The translations under genes and the position numbers were made by a program. A stretch of DNA of 27,107 bases, from contig NZ_CAIP01000045.1 in the NCBI RefSeq assembly GCF_000297435.1, positions 1 to 27,107 on the forward strand, in the 5' to 3' direction. This document shows, piece by piece, positions 15,288-23,049 of the stretch. Source of the DNA: Microcystis sp. T1-4 (GTDB lineage: Bacteria > Cyanobacteriota > Cyanobacteriia > Cyanobacteriales > Microcystaceae). The notes below the pieces were generated by a model, which saw only the letters and a program-made list of their open reading frames with translations, had not been told where the DNA came from and ran no database searches. Within the stretch, counting starts at the first letter, position 1; each line of letters opens with the position of its first letter.

Positions 15288-15885
15288 TTAAGGAGAGGAT
15301 AGGATCAACGCATTAGAAAATTTATATTTCCCTGCTTTGACGGTTAATTTGCCCTTTTTTCAACCCAAAGAAACGGGAGAGTCATCTCGACTTAAACTGT
15401 TATAAAGGGCGAAATTTTTTGACCAATCGTGCCTTTGACCGTTACGAGCTAACATCGGCAGTAGATTGATTTGATTATAGGTAAATTGTCAACTCTGTCC
15501 TTGACTGCCTTTAAATAAGAGGGTGCCTTGGTTAATTTGAGTGAAATTTACTTGACTTTTTTGCTTAAATATGCTATCAAAATTCTCATAACTGCCCTGG
15601 GTTGCCGCTTCCCCCACTTCCAGGGCAAAACCCGCATAATTGTTACCTGTGGGTAAAGCTTGGGATAAGGGGAATTGGGAATCTCGATCATTTCAGGAGA
15701 AGAAAGATTAATTAATCTCAGGGCTAACCAAGTTTTTTCTGATTGAATAAACCAGATATTATCATCTTTTTCTAAGAAGTAGCGATCGAGTTTTGAGAAA
15801 CCGAATAGAGGGAATTAAAGCCAATAGTAAATAGGGCAATTATTCCCGCTAAAATTAGGTATTTAATTTTAGATCCAATCGTCAT
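15288..15885 (-). pseudogene. decayed membrane-anchored protein gene, unknown family
   Basis: Translating the minus strand across frames gives one coherent protein of roughly 197 residues: MTIGSKIKYLILAGIIALFT (membrane anchor), then LDRYFLEKDDNIWFIQSEKT, NNYAGFALEVGEAATQGSYE, VNFTQINQGTLLFKGSQ, QFTYNQINLLPMLARNG and KKGKLTVKAGKYKFSNALI, ending at TAA 15288-15290. Four lesions break it: a one-base loss in an A run near 15795, a frameshift near a C run at about 15670-15685, TGA at 15489-15491 and TGA at 15360-15362; both TGAs fit former Trp codons. Its ATG (15885-15883) overlaps the end of the upstream 117-codon gene by 17 bp, so the two were a coupled operon. I do not recognise the family; the pattern suggests a secreted or periplasmic domain behind one membrane helix. 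Confidence 0.75.
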
Positions 15886-16222
15886 CTTCGGCAAATTCAT
15901 CGATGTTTCCTTGATTTTCCGGGGACTGAGGTTGATGCTCTTTATCTAATTGTAAAGGTATTGGTTCGGGGGGGATAATTTCTGGTAATAATTCTTCGGG
16001 TTTTTGACCATCTACCTCCACCACAATCATTTCTGTGACGGGAAACCAAAGTATGCGGCCTTGATCGTCACAAACCGTCAGCGTTCGAGATTTATCTGCA
16101 TCCTCCATTGCAAAGAAATCTCCTAACATTTTGGTGGGTAAAATATTCTTACTTTCACCCCCACTAACTCCTAGGAATATATATTCGTTACCTGTGGTCA
16201 AATGTTGGACAATAATCGCCAT
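15869..16222 (-). CDS. small acidic protein, conserved cyanobacterial type, function unknown
   Basis: A 117-residue protein. Residues 1-75 look like a compact beta-rich domain (MAIIVQHLTTGNEYIFLGVS, then GRILWFPVTEMIVVEVDG); the tail is proline- and acid-rich and ends EFAEDDDWI. There is no signal peptide, membrane segment or metal motif. Codon use and frame integrity are normal, unlike the decayed gene that overlaps its 3' end by 17 bp. The pairing suggests the two products once worked together; loss of the partner may have left this one without a role or with an independent one. I cannot name the family. Confidence 0.8.
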   Translation of the reverse strand: MAIIVQHLTTGNEYIFLGVSGGESKNILPTKMLGDFFAMEDADKSRTLTVCDDQGRILWFPVTEMIVVEVDGQKPEELLPEIIPPEPIPLQLDKEHQPQSPENQGNIDEFAEDDDWI

Positions 16223-16253
16223 AGTTAAAATAATTCAGTCAATGAAATGTACT

Positions 16254-16348
16254 TATAGCAGTTTTCATCAGAATGAGGCATGGGCAAGGTACTTAAACCC
16301 TTTGTTGGCAAAACTTGTCGATACCTCAGTAACGTGAAAAGCGCTATA
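16254..16348. mobile_element. MITE family A, copy 2 (95 bp)
   Basis: The left end TATAGCAGTTTTCATCAG, with TGAGG at 16274-16278, mirrors the right end, whose reverse complement is TATAGCGCTTTTCACGTTAC followed by TGAGG. The inverted repeats extend to about 25 bp with a variable middle. The length and both end motifs match copy 1 at 5495-5590. The interior (GGGCAAGGTACTTAAACCC) has no coding capacity. It lies upstream of the small acidic gene, 31 bases from its start, so it may sit in that gene's promoter. Confidence 0.8.
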
Positions 16349-16392
16349 TTGATAGTTAACTTTTGAATGATAGCTTTCAGCCCTAAGCTTTC

Positions 16393-16422
16393 CACTGATA
16401 ACTGATTACTGATTACTGATTA
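16393..16422. repeat. STRR heptamer array ACTGATA/ACTGATT
   Basis: Four heptamers (ACTGATA, then three ACTGATT). The remainder of the 350-bp gap between the small acidic gene and the thioredoxin gene holds MITE family A copy 2, a CACAAAGA/CACAAAGGA run at about 16498-16520 and GATCGATCGATC; nothing coding is seen. Confidence 0.85.
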
Positions 16423-16572
16423 CGGCTCTCCCAGCTTTGGTGGGTAAAATGTATTCTAAGATACATTTCTCAAGAGCGAGGGGGTGGAACGAACCACAAA
16501 GACACAAAGGACACAAAGATCGATCGATCCTATGTCAATTAAACTTATCACACAGAACCTAGAAGAGCCTGA

Positions 16573-17124
16573 TTACTGCTTAACTTGACTGCCGTGACTG
16601 CGGGGATCGGTTTGACTAGCACCCGCAAGGACATTAAAATCAGAAGTCTGTCCCGTAGTGGTGGCATAGGGTAGGGTAGAATTAGTTAAAAGTGCCTCTA
16701 AATTAGCAGTTAAAATTGATTTTGGTTGTTCTCCGATCGCTTGAGCAATCGGTTGTCCTTGGTTATTTAAAAAGACAAAATGGGGAATACCATCCACACG
16801 ATAACGGAGAATTTCTGGCAACCATTTATTATTATCAACGTTGAGCATAACAAAATTAATGGCATTACCGTATTGTTTTTTAATTTCGGCAATTTCAGGG
16901 GCCATGGACTGACAACTGCTACACCAATTAGCATAAAATTCTGTCAGGGTGGGTTTACCATTGCTGAGGGCAAGATCGAAAGGTGTCGCTTTTTCCGCTT
17001 GCGCTTCCAAAGATACAGAACTAGCGGTGGTTTGAAACCCGAAGAAAATCGCTACACTAAGGATAACTGCCGTCACTGCCAGCAGCAGATTTCTGATTTT
17101 ATTGGTGGGTGTGGTGGCTGTCAT
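16573..17124 (-). CDS. txlA: membrane-anchored thioredoxin, TxlA/HCF164 type
   Basis: A 183-residue thioredoxin-like protein. An N-terminal membrane anchor (about 11-31, RNLLLAVTAVILSVAIFFGF) precedes a thioredoxin fold with active site WCSSC (67-71; C68 and C71) and cis-proline in DGIPHFVFL (P114). TxlA of Synechococcus and HCF164 of chloroplasts have this plan. HCF164 acts on the lumenal side, with electrons from CcdA, to reduce apocytochromes for haem attachment in cytochrome b6f assembly, which fits the ccsA gene nearby. The C-terminal roughly 40 residues are Thr/Ser/Gln-rich and probably unstructured. The gene is divergent from the NIL/ferredoxin gene, with only 41 bp between the start codons. 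Confidence 0.88.
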   Translation of the reverse strand: MTATTPTNKIRNLLLAVTAVILSVAIFFGFQTTASSVSLEAQAEKATPFDLALSNGKPTLTEFYANWCSSCQSMAPEIAEIKKQYGNAINFVMLNVDNNKWLPEILRYRVDGIPHFVFLNNQGQPIAQAIGEQPKSILTANLEALLTNSTLPYATTTGQTSDFNVLAGASQTDPRSHGSQVKQ

Positions 17125-17165
17125 GGATAGTCTCTCAAAAATTATTCCTATCCTATCCTATCCTC
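17125..17165. promoter_or_regulatory. 41-bp divergent intergenic region with CCTAT repeats
   Basis: The only DNA between the thioredoxin start (17124, minus) and the ferredoxin start (17166, plus). It contains about three CCTAT pentamers directly before the ferredoxin ATG and no recognisable Shine-Dalgarno for it. The space is too short for two separate standard promoters, so at least one promoter must lie inside the opposing gene, or the transcripts overlap. Confidence 0.4.
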
Positions 17166-17570
17166 ATGAAAAAACGCGTTACTCTCACTTTTCCCAAAAA
17201 AGCCGTCCATATGCCCGTTACCTATCGACTGGCGAAGGATTTTAACGTCGCCGCTAATATTATCCGCGCTCAAGTTGCCCCCAATCAAGTGGGAACATTA
17301 GTATTAGAATTATCGGGAGACATCGATGAGTTAGAAGCGGCGATCGAATGGTTACAATTACAAAATATTGGCGTTTCCCAAGTTAGTCGCGAAATCGTCA
17401 TTGATGAAGAAAAATGCGTCGATTGTGGCTTATGTACGGGAGTTTGTCCCACGGAAGCTTTAACCCTTGATCCGGAAAGTTTTCGTCTTAAGTTTTTGCG
17501 TTCCCGTTGTGTGGTTTGTGAACAATGTATCCCCACTTGTCCCGTGGCGGCAATTTCCACAAACTTGTAA
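17166..17570 (+). CDS. NIL-domain 2x[4Fe-4S] ferredoxin
   Basis: A 134-residue electron carrier. The N-terminal NIL domain (about 1-76, MKKRVTLTFPKKAVHMPVTY through NIGVSQVSREIVID) is the ligand-sensing fold otherwise found on methionine ABC transporters. The C-terminal part is a bacterial ferredoxin with two clusters: CVDCGLCTGVCP (C84, C87, C90, C94) and CVVCEQCIPTCP (C115, C118, C121, C125). The ATG at 17166 is preferred because the NIL fold begins immediately; an upstream ATG at 17109 would overlap the divergent txlA coding sequence. Proteins of this plan are common in cyanobacteria and have been linked to sulfur amino acid or redox metabolism, but the partner is unknown. Confidence 0.9.
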   Translation: MKKRVTLTFPKKAVHMPVTYRLAKDFNVAANIIRAQVAPNQVGTLVLELSGDIDELEAAIEWLQLQNIGVSQVSREIVIDEEKCVDCGLCTGVCPTEALTLDPESFRLKFLRSRCVVCEQCIPTCPVAAISTNL

Positions 17571-17610
17571 AGTAGCAGTTATTAAATTAATTTTTTTGCC
17601 CATTTAAATA

Positions 17611-17769
17611 ATAGCCATCGCTGGAGATTTTAAGCCTTGATTTGTCGCCAAGGCGGTTAATCGTCATAAATATCTCGCTCCCTTTCTGCCTAAAGACCCT
17701 TTCTCCGATACCATAGTTAAAAAGAGCTCCTTGACTCTGGCCACATCTGTGGGGATTACATACCATTAA
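17611..17769 (+). other. coding-like fragment in the ferredoxin-menF gap
   Basis: In the plus frame, IAIAGDFKP is followed by TGA (17638-17640) and then 42 open codons, FVAKAVNRHKYLAPFLPKDP and onward, to TAA 17767-17769. The residue mix looks protein-like and a Trp-to-TGA change would join the two parts, but there is no start codon and I cannot name a family. It may be a remnant of a lost gene or chance. The rest of the 235-bp gap is A/T-rich with no evident site. Confidence 0.2.
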
Positions 17770-17805
17770 TCATGGTTTTTTTGCAAAAAATACAAAAAAC
17801 TTGAC

Positions 17806-19215
17806 ATGACTTCTGCCGTTCCTCGCCTTTCCTATCCTGATAGTCCGATTGCTGATCTTCGCGGCCTCTATAACTTTATCCTCAACCCGCAACTGTTAGC
17901 CGCAGAAAAGGGAAATCCGTCGATCATCAGTTTTTGTCAAAAAATTTCCCCCCTTGATCCCCTAGAAATTCTCTCTCGGATTGCCCCTAGCTATCCCACC
18001 CATTATTATTGGGAAAATCCCGAACGAGAAACCGCTTTTCTCGGCTACGGCATCGCCTTTACTACCACTTTCCACGGCAAACAACGTTTTTTAAAAGCTC
18101 AAAAATTTATCGAAAACTGTCAACAAAGAATTATTAAAATTGATAACTATAGCGAGATTACTCCCCGTATCTTTTGCAGTTTCACTTTTTTCGACTCGGC
18201 AACAGCTACCCCCTTTCCCTCAGCTACCCTAACCCTGCCTAAGTTTCAAATTATCAAAAAACAGTCGGAATATTTTTTCCTGACCAATCTCTTAATCACT
18301 GGCGAAAAAGAAATAGAAAACTCCCTCGAAGAAACTCTTAATAACCTCAAAATTGTTCAAAATAACTCCGGCAATTGCCGACAAAATCCCCACCAGGATC
18401 CCTGTAGTTATTATATTCATCCTACCTATAATTTTCAAGCAGCTGTTGCCGATGCACTCGAATGGATACAGGCTCAAAATTTTAGTAAAATTGTCCTCGC
18501 TCACGCTCTTGACGTGATTTCTCCCCGTCCCTTTCATCTGGTAAACTGTCTTGATAATTTGCGTCAGCGTCATCCCGATTGCTACACTTTTTCCCTCGGT
18601 AATGGACGGGGAGATCATTTTATCGGCGCCAGTCCCGAACGCTTGTTAACCGTCCATCAGGGGCAATTAATCACCGATGCTTTAGCGGGATCCGCTCCCC
18701 GGGGAGAAAATGCGCTCGAAGATGCTCTTTTAGCCAATAAACTCCTAGCTAGTGAAAAAGAACAACGGGAACATCGGGCTGTTAGTGACTTTATTAACCA
18801 AAAACTGCGACAAATTGGCTTAAATCCTCAAAAATCTCCCTCTAGATTGTTAAAACTCTCCAATATTCAACATCTCTGGACTCCTATCCATGCTAAACTA
18901 AAACCCTCCATCCATCCCCTCGAAATTGTTGCCCAACTACACCCCACTCCTGCTGTTGCGGGGGTTCCCACCGAGATCGCTTTAGCACAAATTCGTCATT
19001 ATGAAACCTTTGATCGCTCTCTTTATGCCGCTCCTTTGGGTTGGATTGATTGTCACAATAATAGTGAGTTTATTGTTGGTATTCGTTCGGCATTAATTAA
19101 AGGTGATCAAGCGCGATTATACGCCGGTGCGGGTATTGTTGCCGGTTCCGATCCAGAAAAAGAACTAGCAGAAATTCAGCTTAAATTTCAAGCTCTCTTA
19201 AAAGCTTTAACTTAA
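17806..19215 (+). CDS. menF: isochorismate synthase
   Basis: Converts chorismate to isochorismate, the first step towards phylloquinone/menaquinone, needed for photosystem I. It has 469 residues. The N-terminal about 200 residues are the variable part; the chorismate-binding domain follows with FSKIVLAHALDV (K228, expected general base), GASPERLLTVHQGQLITDAL (274-293), LAGSAPRG (293-300), HLWTPIHAKL, the signature HPTPAVAGVPT (379-389), YAAPLGW and GAGIVAGSDPEKELAEIQLK (441-460). The missing Trp-loop features and VAGSDP pattern fit isochorismate rather than anthranilate synthase. It ends 11 bp from the convergent aldehyde dehydrogenase gene, so the 3' ends must share termination signals. No other men genes are in the window. 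Confidence 0.94.
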   Translation: MTSAVPRLSYPDSPIADLRGLYNFILNPQLLAAEKGNPSIISFCQKISPLDPLEILSRIAPSYPTHYYWENPERETAFLGYGIAFTTTFHGKQRFLKAQKFIENCQQRIIKIDNYSEITPRIFCSFTFFDSATATPFPSATLTLPKFQIIKKQSEYFFLTNLLITGEKEIENSLEETLNNLKIVQNNSGNCRQNPHQDPCSYYIHPTYNFQAAVADALEWIQAQNFSKIVLAHALDVISPRPFHLVNCLDNLRQRHPDCYTFSLGNGRGDHFIGASPERLLTVHQGQLITDALAGSAPRGENALEDALLANKLLASEKEQREHRAVSDFINQKLRQIGLNPQKSPSRLLKLSNIQHLWTPIHAKLKPSIHPLEIVAQLHPTPAVAGVPTEIALAQIRHYETFDRSLYAAPLGWIDCHNNSEFIVGIRSALIKGDQARLYAGAGIVAGSDPEKELAEIQLKFQALLKALT

Positions 19216-19226
19216 ACTATAGCTTT

Positions 19227-20603
19227 TCACCGAACCAATAACTTAAATAAGCCTAATTTACCCTTAAAAGGCGGATATTTTAAAGCGGGATTGAACCAAA
19301 GAGGTGTTTTCATAATCGCTTTTTGGTGACTAAAATTCTCAAAGGAAAAACGACCATGATAGCTACCAATACCGCTATTTCCCCGACCACCAAAGGGTAA
19401 ACTAGGATTAGTAAAATGAAAACTATTGTTGTTAATACAACCTCCCCCAAACTGAACTGATTCTAACCATTTATTTTCGGTTTTTGCCTTGGTAGTAAAC
19501 AGATAAAAAGCTAGAGGGTTAGGGTTTTTAGCAATAATTGCTAAAGCCTCCTCAAAAGTGCTAAAGGCAATGATCGGTAAAATTGGTCCGAATATTTCCC
19601 CTTGCATAATAGGAGCATCGAGGGAAACGTTAATTAATAAAGTTGGTTGAATATATAAATTTTCTCGATCGGTTTTGCCTCCAAAAACAATCTCACCATC
19701 TTGGAGAAATTCAATCAAGCGATCAAATTGTTTCTCATTAACTATCCTACCATAATCAGGACTTAATCTGGCATCTTTACCGAAAAAATTAACAATAGTA
19801 TTAGCTAATTCTCTGATCAAATTCTCCTGCTGCGATTGGTGTACTAAAACATAATCAGCTGCGATACACATTTGACCACAATTAGAGAATTTTGTCACGG
19901 CAATGCGACGGGTTGCCACGGAAATATTAGCATCAGCTTCGATAACACAGGGACTTTTTCCCCCTAATTCTAGAGTAACGGGAATTAACTTTGCTGCCGC
20001 TAGTTGATAAATAATTTTTCCTACCCTGGTACTGCCAGTAAAAAATATATGATCAAAGGTAAAATTGTCTAAGATATTCGGAATTACTTCCGCACCATCT
20101 CCCGAGACAATTAACACATATTCTTCAGGGAATATTTCCTGAATTATTTTAACTACCAATTTTTCCGTCGCTGAGGCAAATTCACTCGGTTTTAATACCG
20201 CGCAGTTACCGGCAGCAATAGCACCAACTAAAGGCACTAATAACAATTGGAGGGGATAATTCCAAGCACCAATAATTAAAACCACTCCTAAAGGTTCCTG
20301 AATAATCTGACTGGAGGAGGGAAAATTTAAGAGATTAGTTTTAACAGTTTTGGGTTGCATCCATGAGCGCAAATTTTTTAAAGCGGTATTAATTTCCACC
20401 AAAAGGAAACCATTTTCAGTAATCCAACAATCTTCGGGACTTTTCTTTAAATCGCTATATAAAGCTTCATAGATCTCCGCTTCATATTTAATGATTGCCT
20501 GTTTTAACTTCTCTAACTGCTGACGACGGAATTGATAGGAACGAGTGGCACCACTAACAAAATACTGACGCAATTTGGCTAATTTTTCTGAGTTTGACAG
20601 CAT
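19227..20603 (-). CDS. aldehyde dehydrogenase (fatty/aromatic aldehyde type)
   Basis: NAD(P)-dependent oxidation of aldehydes to acids. It has 458 residues, the short class-3-like form typical of cyanobacteria and lacking a cleavable leader. Key residues: N114 in GAWNYPLQL, K138 in VLKPSE, the Rossmann FTGSTRVGK (188-196), general base E212 in LELGGKSPC and nucleophile C246 in NCGQMCIAAD. The C-terminal NSFHFTNPSLPFGGRGNSGI is the usual lid. In Synechocystis the homologous single enzyme takes long-chain and apocarotenoid aldehydes, so scavenging of lipid- or carotenoid-derived aldehydes is likely. A hydrophobic basic C-terminus (FKGKLGLFKLLVR) suggests membrane association. It starts 30 bp after the propeller-protein gene ends, so the two are likely co-transcribed. 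Confidence 0.93.
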   Translation of the reverse strand: MLSNSEKLAKLRQYFVSGATRSYQFRRQQLEKLKQAIIKYEAEIYEALYSDLKKSPEDCWITENGFLLVEINTALKNLRSWMQPKTVKTNLLNFPSSSQIIQEPLGVVLIIGAWNYPLQLLLVPLVGAIAAGNCAVLKPSEFASATEKLVVKIIQEIFPEEYVLIVSGDGAEVIPNILDNFTFDHIFFTGSTRVGKIIYQLAAAKLIPVTLELGGKSPCVIEADANISVATRRIAVTKFSNCGQMCIAADYVLVHQSQQENLIRELANTIVNFFGKDARLSPDYGRIVNEKQFDRLIEFLQDGEIVFGGKTDRENLYIQPTLLINVSLDAPIMQGEIFGPILPIIAFSTFEEALAIIAKNPNPLAFYLFTTKAKTENKWLESVQFGGGCINNNSFHFTNPSLPFGGRGNSGIGSYHGRFSFENFSHQKAIMKTPLWFNPALKYPPFKGKLGLFKLLVR

Positions 20604-20633
20604 CGAAATAATTCCTAACTTAATGATGAAATT

Positions 20634-22112
20634 CTATGGCATCCACTGGGGACGAATTCCCGCTAGAGGTAATTCAATTAAATCAGATTTACTTGCTTTT
20701 ACTCCATCTTGTAGGGGAGGAATTAACATCCACAAACGACCACCGATAATTGTTTCTCCTGAATCGGTAGTTAGGGGATTAGTCGTATTAGTATCATAAC
20801 TGGTGAGAAGTTGATCAAAAATAATTGCTAAACTATCGGGAGATAAACTAATGTGAATATCACGATAATCGGCTAATTCCAGTAGGGGAGTCACTTGACC
20901 GGTCTTCACATCTATTTTAGCAAAATAGGGTTTTTCTTTGTACTCTTGACTGTTAGTAACTAACTCAGTTAACAAACAATATAAATCACTACCAGTGGCA
21001 TTAAATTGACAATCTATAATCGAACCTTGTAGATTGAGTAAGCGTTTTTGTAATCCTTGATTATTGACATAAAAAAGCGATCGAATATAACGCATTTTGG
21101 CATTATCAGTATTAAAATTAACCATTGCTGCGGCCGTACCATCAGCAGAAAAATTCAAAATTCGCCCAAATTTTGGTAAAAAATCTAGGGGTTTTGTTTC
21201 GGTTTTTAAAGGCAAAAGGGCGATTCCTTCCCCCTGGGTGACAGCCAAAGTTTTACTATCAGGTGCAATCAAAAATTCCCCGCCTTGGATGTTTAATTGT
21301 TGGGGTTTTTCTTCAGATTTAACTGCCCATAAATCGAAGTTAATCGGATTGCGGCGCTCAATTCTCTGCACGACAATGGTTTTCCCATCTTTAGCTAAAT
21401 CAAAATGATTATTTTGATAATCTTTATTGTCTAGCACTAACTCAATTTTTGCTGGCGATTGACTGCTATCAACTTGATAAAGCTGCAGTTCACGAATTCC
21501 CTCTATCCCCTGATTTTTCGCCACGGCCGAAAAGAGAATTTTTTTACCATCAGGGTAAAATTCAAAAGCCATAACGGTCAAATTTGCAGGGGTTAAGAGG
21601 GTTTTTTTCTCCTCGGTCAAGTTATAAAAAATTAATCTTCCCTGTTCTTCCCCATTAGTGCCAATATAGGCAAAAGCACGATCCCGACTTTTAAATTCTC
21701 TCTCAAAAATTGCCAGGGTTTGTCCTAATCGATTACCGCTGGGAAATTGTTCCCGCGCACCCTCAATTTGCAGATGATATTTTTCTCCGTAGGGAATGGG
21801 AGAAGTAAGGGTATAAGCTAATCGTCTTCCGGCCCAACTAAACTTACCCGGCAGCGCAGGATCGATCACGAGATTTTTTTCTACACTAGCATGATCCATG
21901 GGGCGATCAAAAGTGATAATAAATGCTTGATCTTCCGCGCCAATTTCTCGATTTTCCCAGCTAAATTCCTTGACCCTTGGACCAGTTTGTAAAAGACATT
22001 GATTACCACAGCTATTACCTAACCAAATTAAGCCACCAATTACTAAGGTTAGGGATACAATTAATGTTATCGCTAATTTATCAATCGGTTGTAGTTGTAA
22101 GGTTTTCAGCAT
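20634..22112 (-). CDS. membrane-anchored Big_5/SbsA Ig-like plus beta-propeller-like protein
   Basis: A 492-residue protein. A membrane helix at about 13-31 (LAITLIVSLTLVIGGLIWL) is followed by a CGNQC pair. Residues about 45-130 read as an SbsA/Big_5 Ig-like domain (EDQAFIITFDRPMDHASVEK, SWAGRRLAYTL, YHLQIEGA). From about 140 on are repeated WD40/TolB-like blades: VMAFEFYPDGKKILFSA, NHFDLAKDGKTIVVQRIERR, GEFLIAPDSKTLAVTQGEG, ILNFSADGTAAAMVNF, DIHISLSPDSLAIIFD. It should face the periplasm and bind something rather than catalyse. The partner is unknown. It is upstream of the aldehyde dehydrogenase on the same strand with a 30-bp gap. Confidence 0.82.
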   Translation of the reverse strand: MLKTLQLQPIDKLAITLIVSLTLVIGGLIWLGNSCGNQCLLQTGPRVKEFSWENREIGAEDQAFIITFDRPMDHASVEKNLVIDPALPGKFSWAGRRLAYTLTSPIPYGEKYHLQIEGAREQFPSGNRLGQTLAIFEREFKSRDRAFAYIGTNGEEQGRLIFYNLTEEKKTLLTPANLTVMAFEFYPDGKKILFSAVAKNQGIEGIRELQLYQVDSSQSPAKIELVLDNKDYQNNHFDLAKDGKTIVVQRIERRNPINFDLWAVKSEEKPQQLNIQGGEFLIAPDSKTLAVTQGEGIALLPLKTETKPLDFLPKFGRILNFSADGTAAAMVNFNTDNAKMRYIRSLFYVNNQGLQKRLLNLQGSIIDCQFNATGSDLYCLLTELVTNSQEYKEKPYFAKIDVKTGQVTPLLELADYRDIHISLSPDSLAIIFDQLLTSYDTNTTNPLTTDSGETIIGGRLWMLIPPLQDGVKASKSDLIELPLAGIRPQWMP

Positions 22113-22181
22113 TATAGTAGATAGTTAAGCTGTTAAGTATTTAAATTGCTTGTTGAGATGAGGCGCTCTTGCCTTCCGAAG

Positions 22182-22232
22182 CTGATAACTGATAACTGAT
22201 AACTGATCACTGATAACTGGTCACTGATAACT
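22182..22232. repeat. STRR heptamer array (CTGATAA)n
   Basis: About seven heptamers of CTGATAA with variants CTGATCA and CTGGTCA, filling the gap between the propeller-protein start and the DUF1980 gene stop. It is the reverse-complement form of the TCAGTTA family. Confidence 0.9.
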
Positions 22233-22233
22233 A

Positions 22234-23040
22234 TTAATATCCGTAGGGATCCGCAGGAGTGGGTATAGGTTTCACGGATTTGGCCTTAATTACTAATTGT
22301 CTTCTGGTGGTTGATTTTCCCACCTCTACGGGTAAGGATTCCGTGGTCATTTCTCCGGTGATTTCTAACCAAGTATCATTGGGATATTGACTGCGACTTC
22401 CTGATAGTTTCACTGGTAAACCAACGGGATAAGCATCCACGGCACAACAGGTAAGAATAAAGCGACTAATTAATAAATAATTATCGGGTAGTTGTGGTAA
22501 TTGTACCACAAAACCTGTGACTTTTACCGGTTGTCCTGTGTAGGCATCAGGTTCGGGGTAAGCATTCAAAGTTCTTACCCATTCAATTAAACTTTTTTCC
22601 TCTGGTTTAACGGTAGTGCCAAAGGATTGAGTTTGCACGCGAGTTAGGGGTAAAGATTCACTAATTCCCCTCTGTAATGCGATTTGACTACTGAGGGGCT
22701 GCGGGGCGATAAATAGGCCTAAAATGGCAGTTATTACTAATAAACCTGAGCCAAAATGTTGGGGAAGAATGGTAATATGCGATCGATTATCGTTACTATC
22801 TAAATTAGTCTTTTTTTGCCACTGCTTTAATAATGTCCAAAGCTTGACTATTCCCAGGACAAATAAAGCAATACTGGTGATGAGAACCAGAAAAAAATAA
22901 TTAGGATGGATCAGTAAATTTAACTGTCCAGTTATCCAGTATTTAAATAGTAATGAACCCCAACCGATGAGGGCAATAATATCGATAAATTGCGGGACGA
23001 TTATTTTTAGACGTGATGAATTCATGGGAAAAACTATCAA
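22234..23040 (-). CDS. TIGR03943/DUF1980 family permease partner
   Basis: A 268-residue protein. The first 75 residues contain two membrane segments (IIALIGWGSLLFKYWITG; YFFLVLITSIALFVLGIV), a third lies at about 94-112 (GLLVITAILGLFIAP), and a soluble extracytoplasmic domain follows with VKVTGFVVQLPQLPDNYLLI, the paired cysteines FILTCCAVDAYPVG and LPVEVGKSTTRRQLVIKA. The family always travels with a DUF318/PF03773 permease, which is exactly the gene 9 bp upstream. In Bacillus the YcgR/YcgQ pair has this layout. The CC motif could hold a metal or form a redox disulfide. The transported substrate is unknown. Confidence 0.88.
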   Translation of the reverse strand: MIVFPMNSSRLKIIVPQFIDIIALIGWGSLLFKYWITGQLNLLIHPNYFFLVLITSIALFVLGIVKLWTLLKQWQKKTNLDSNDNRSHITILPQHFGSGLLVITAILGLFIAPQPLSSQIALQRGISESLPLTRVQTQSFGTTVKPEEKSLIEWVRTLNAYPEPDAYTGQPVKVTGFVVQLPQLPDNYLLISRFILTCCAVDAYPVGLPVKLSGSRSQYPNDTWLEITGEMTTESLPVEVGKSTTRRQLVIKAKSVKPIPTPADPYGY

Positions 23041-23049
23041 GGAACTGAC

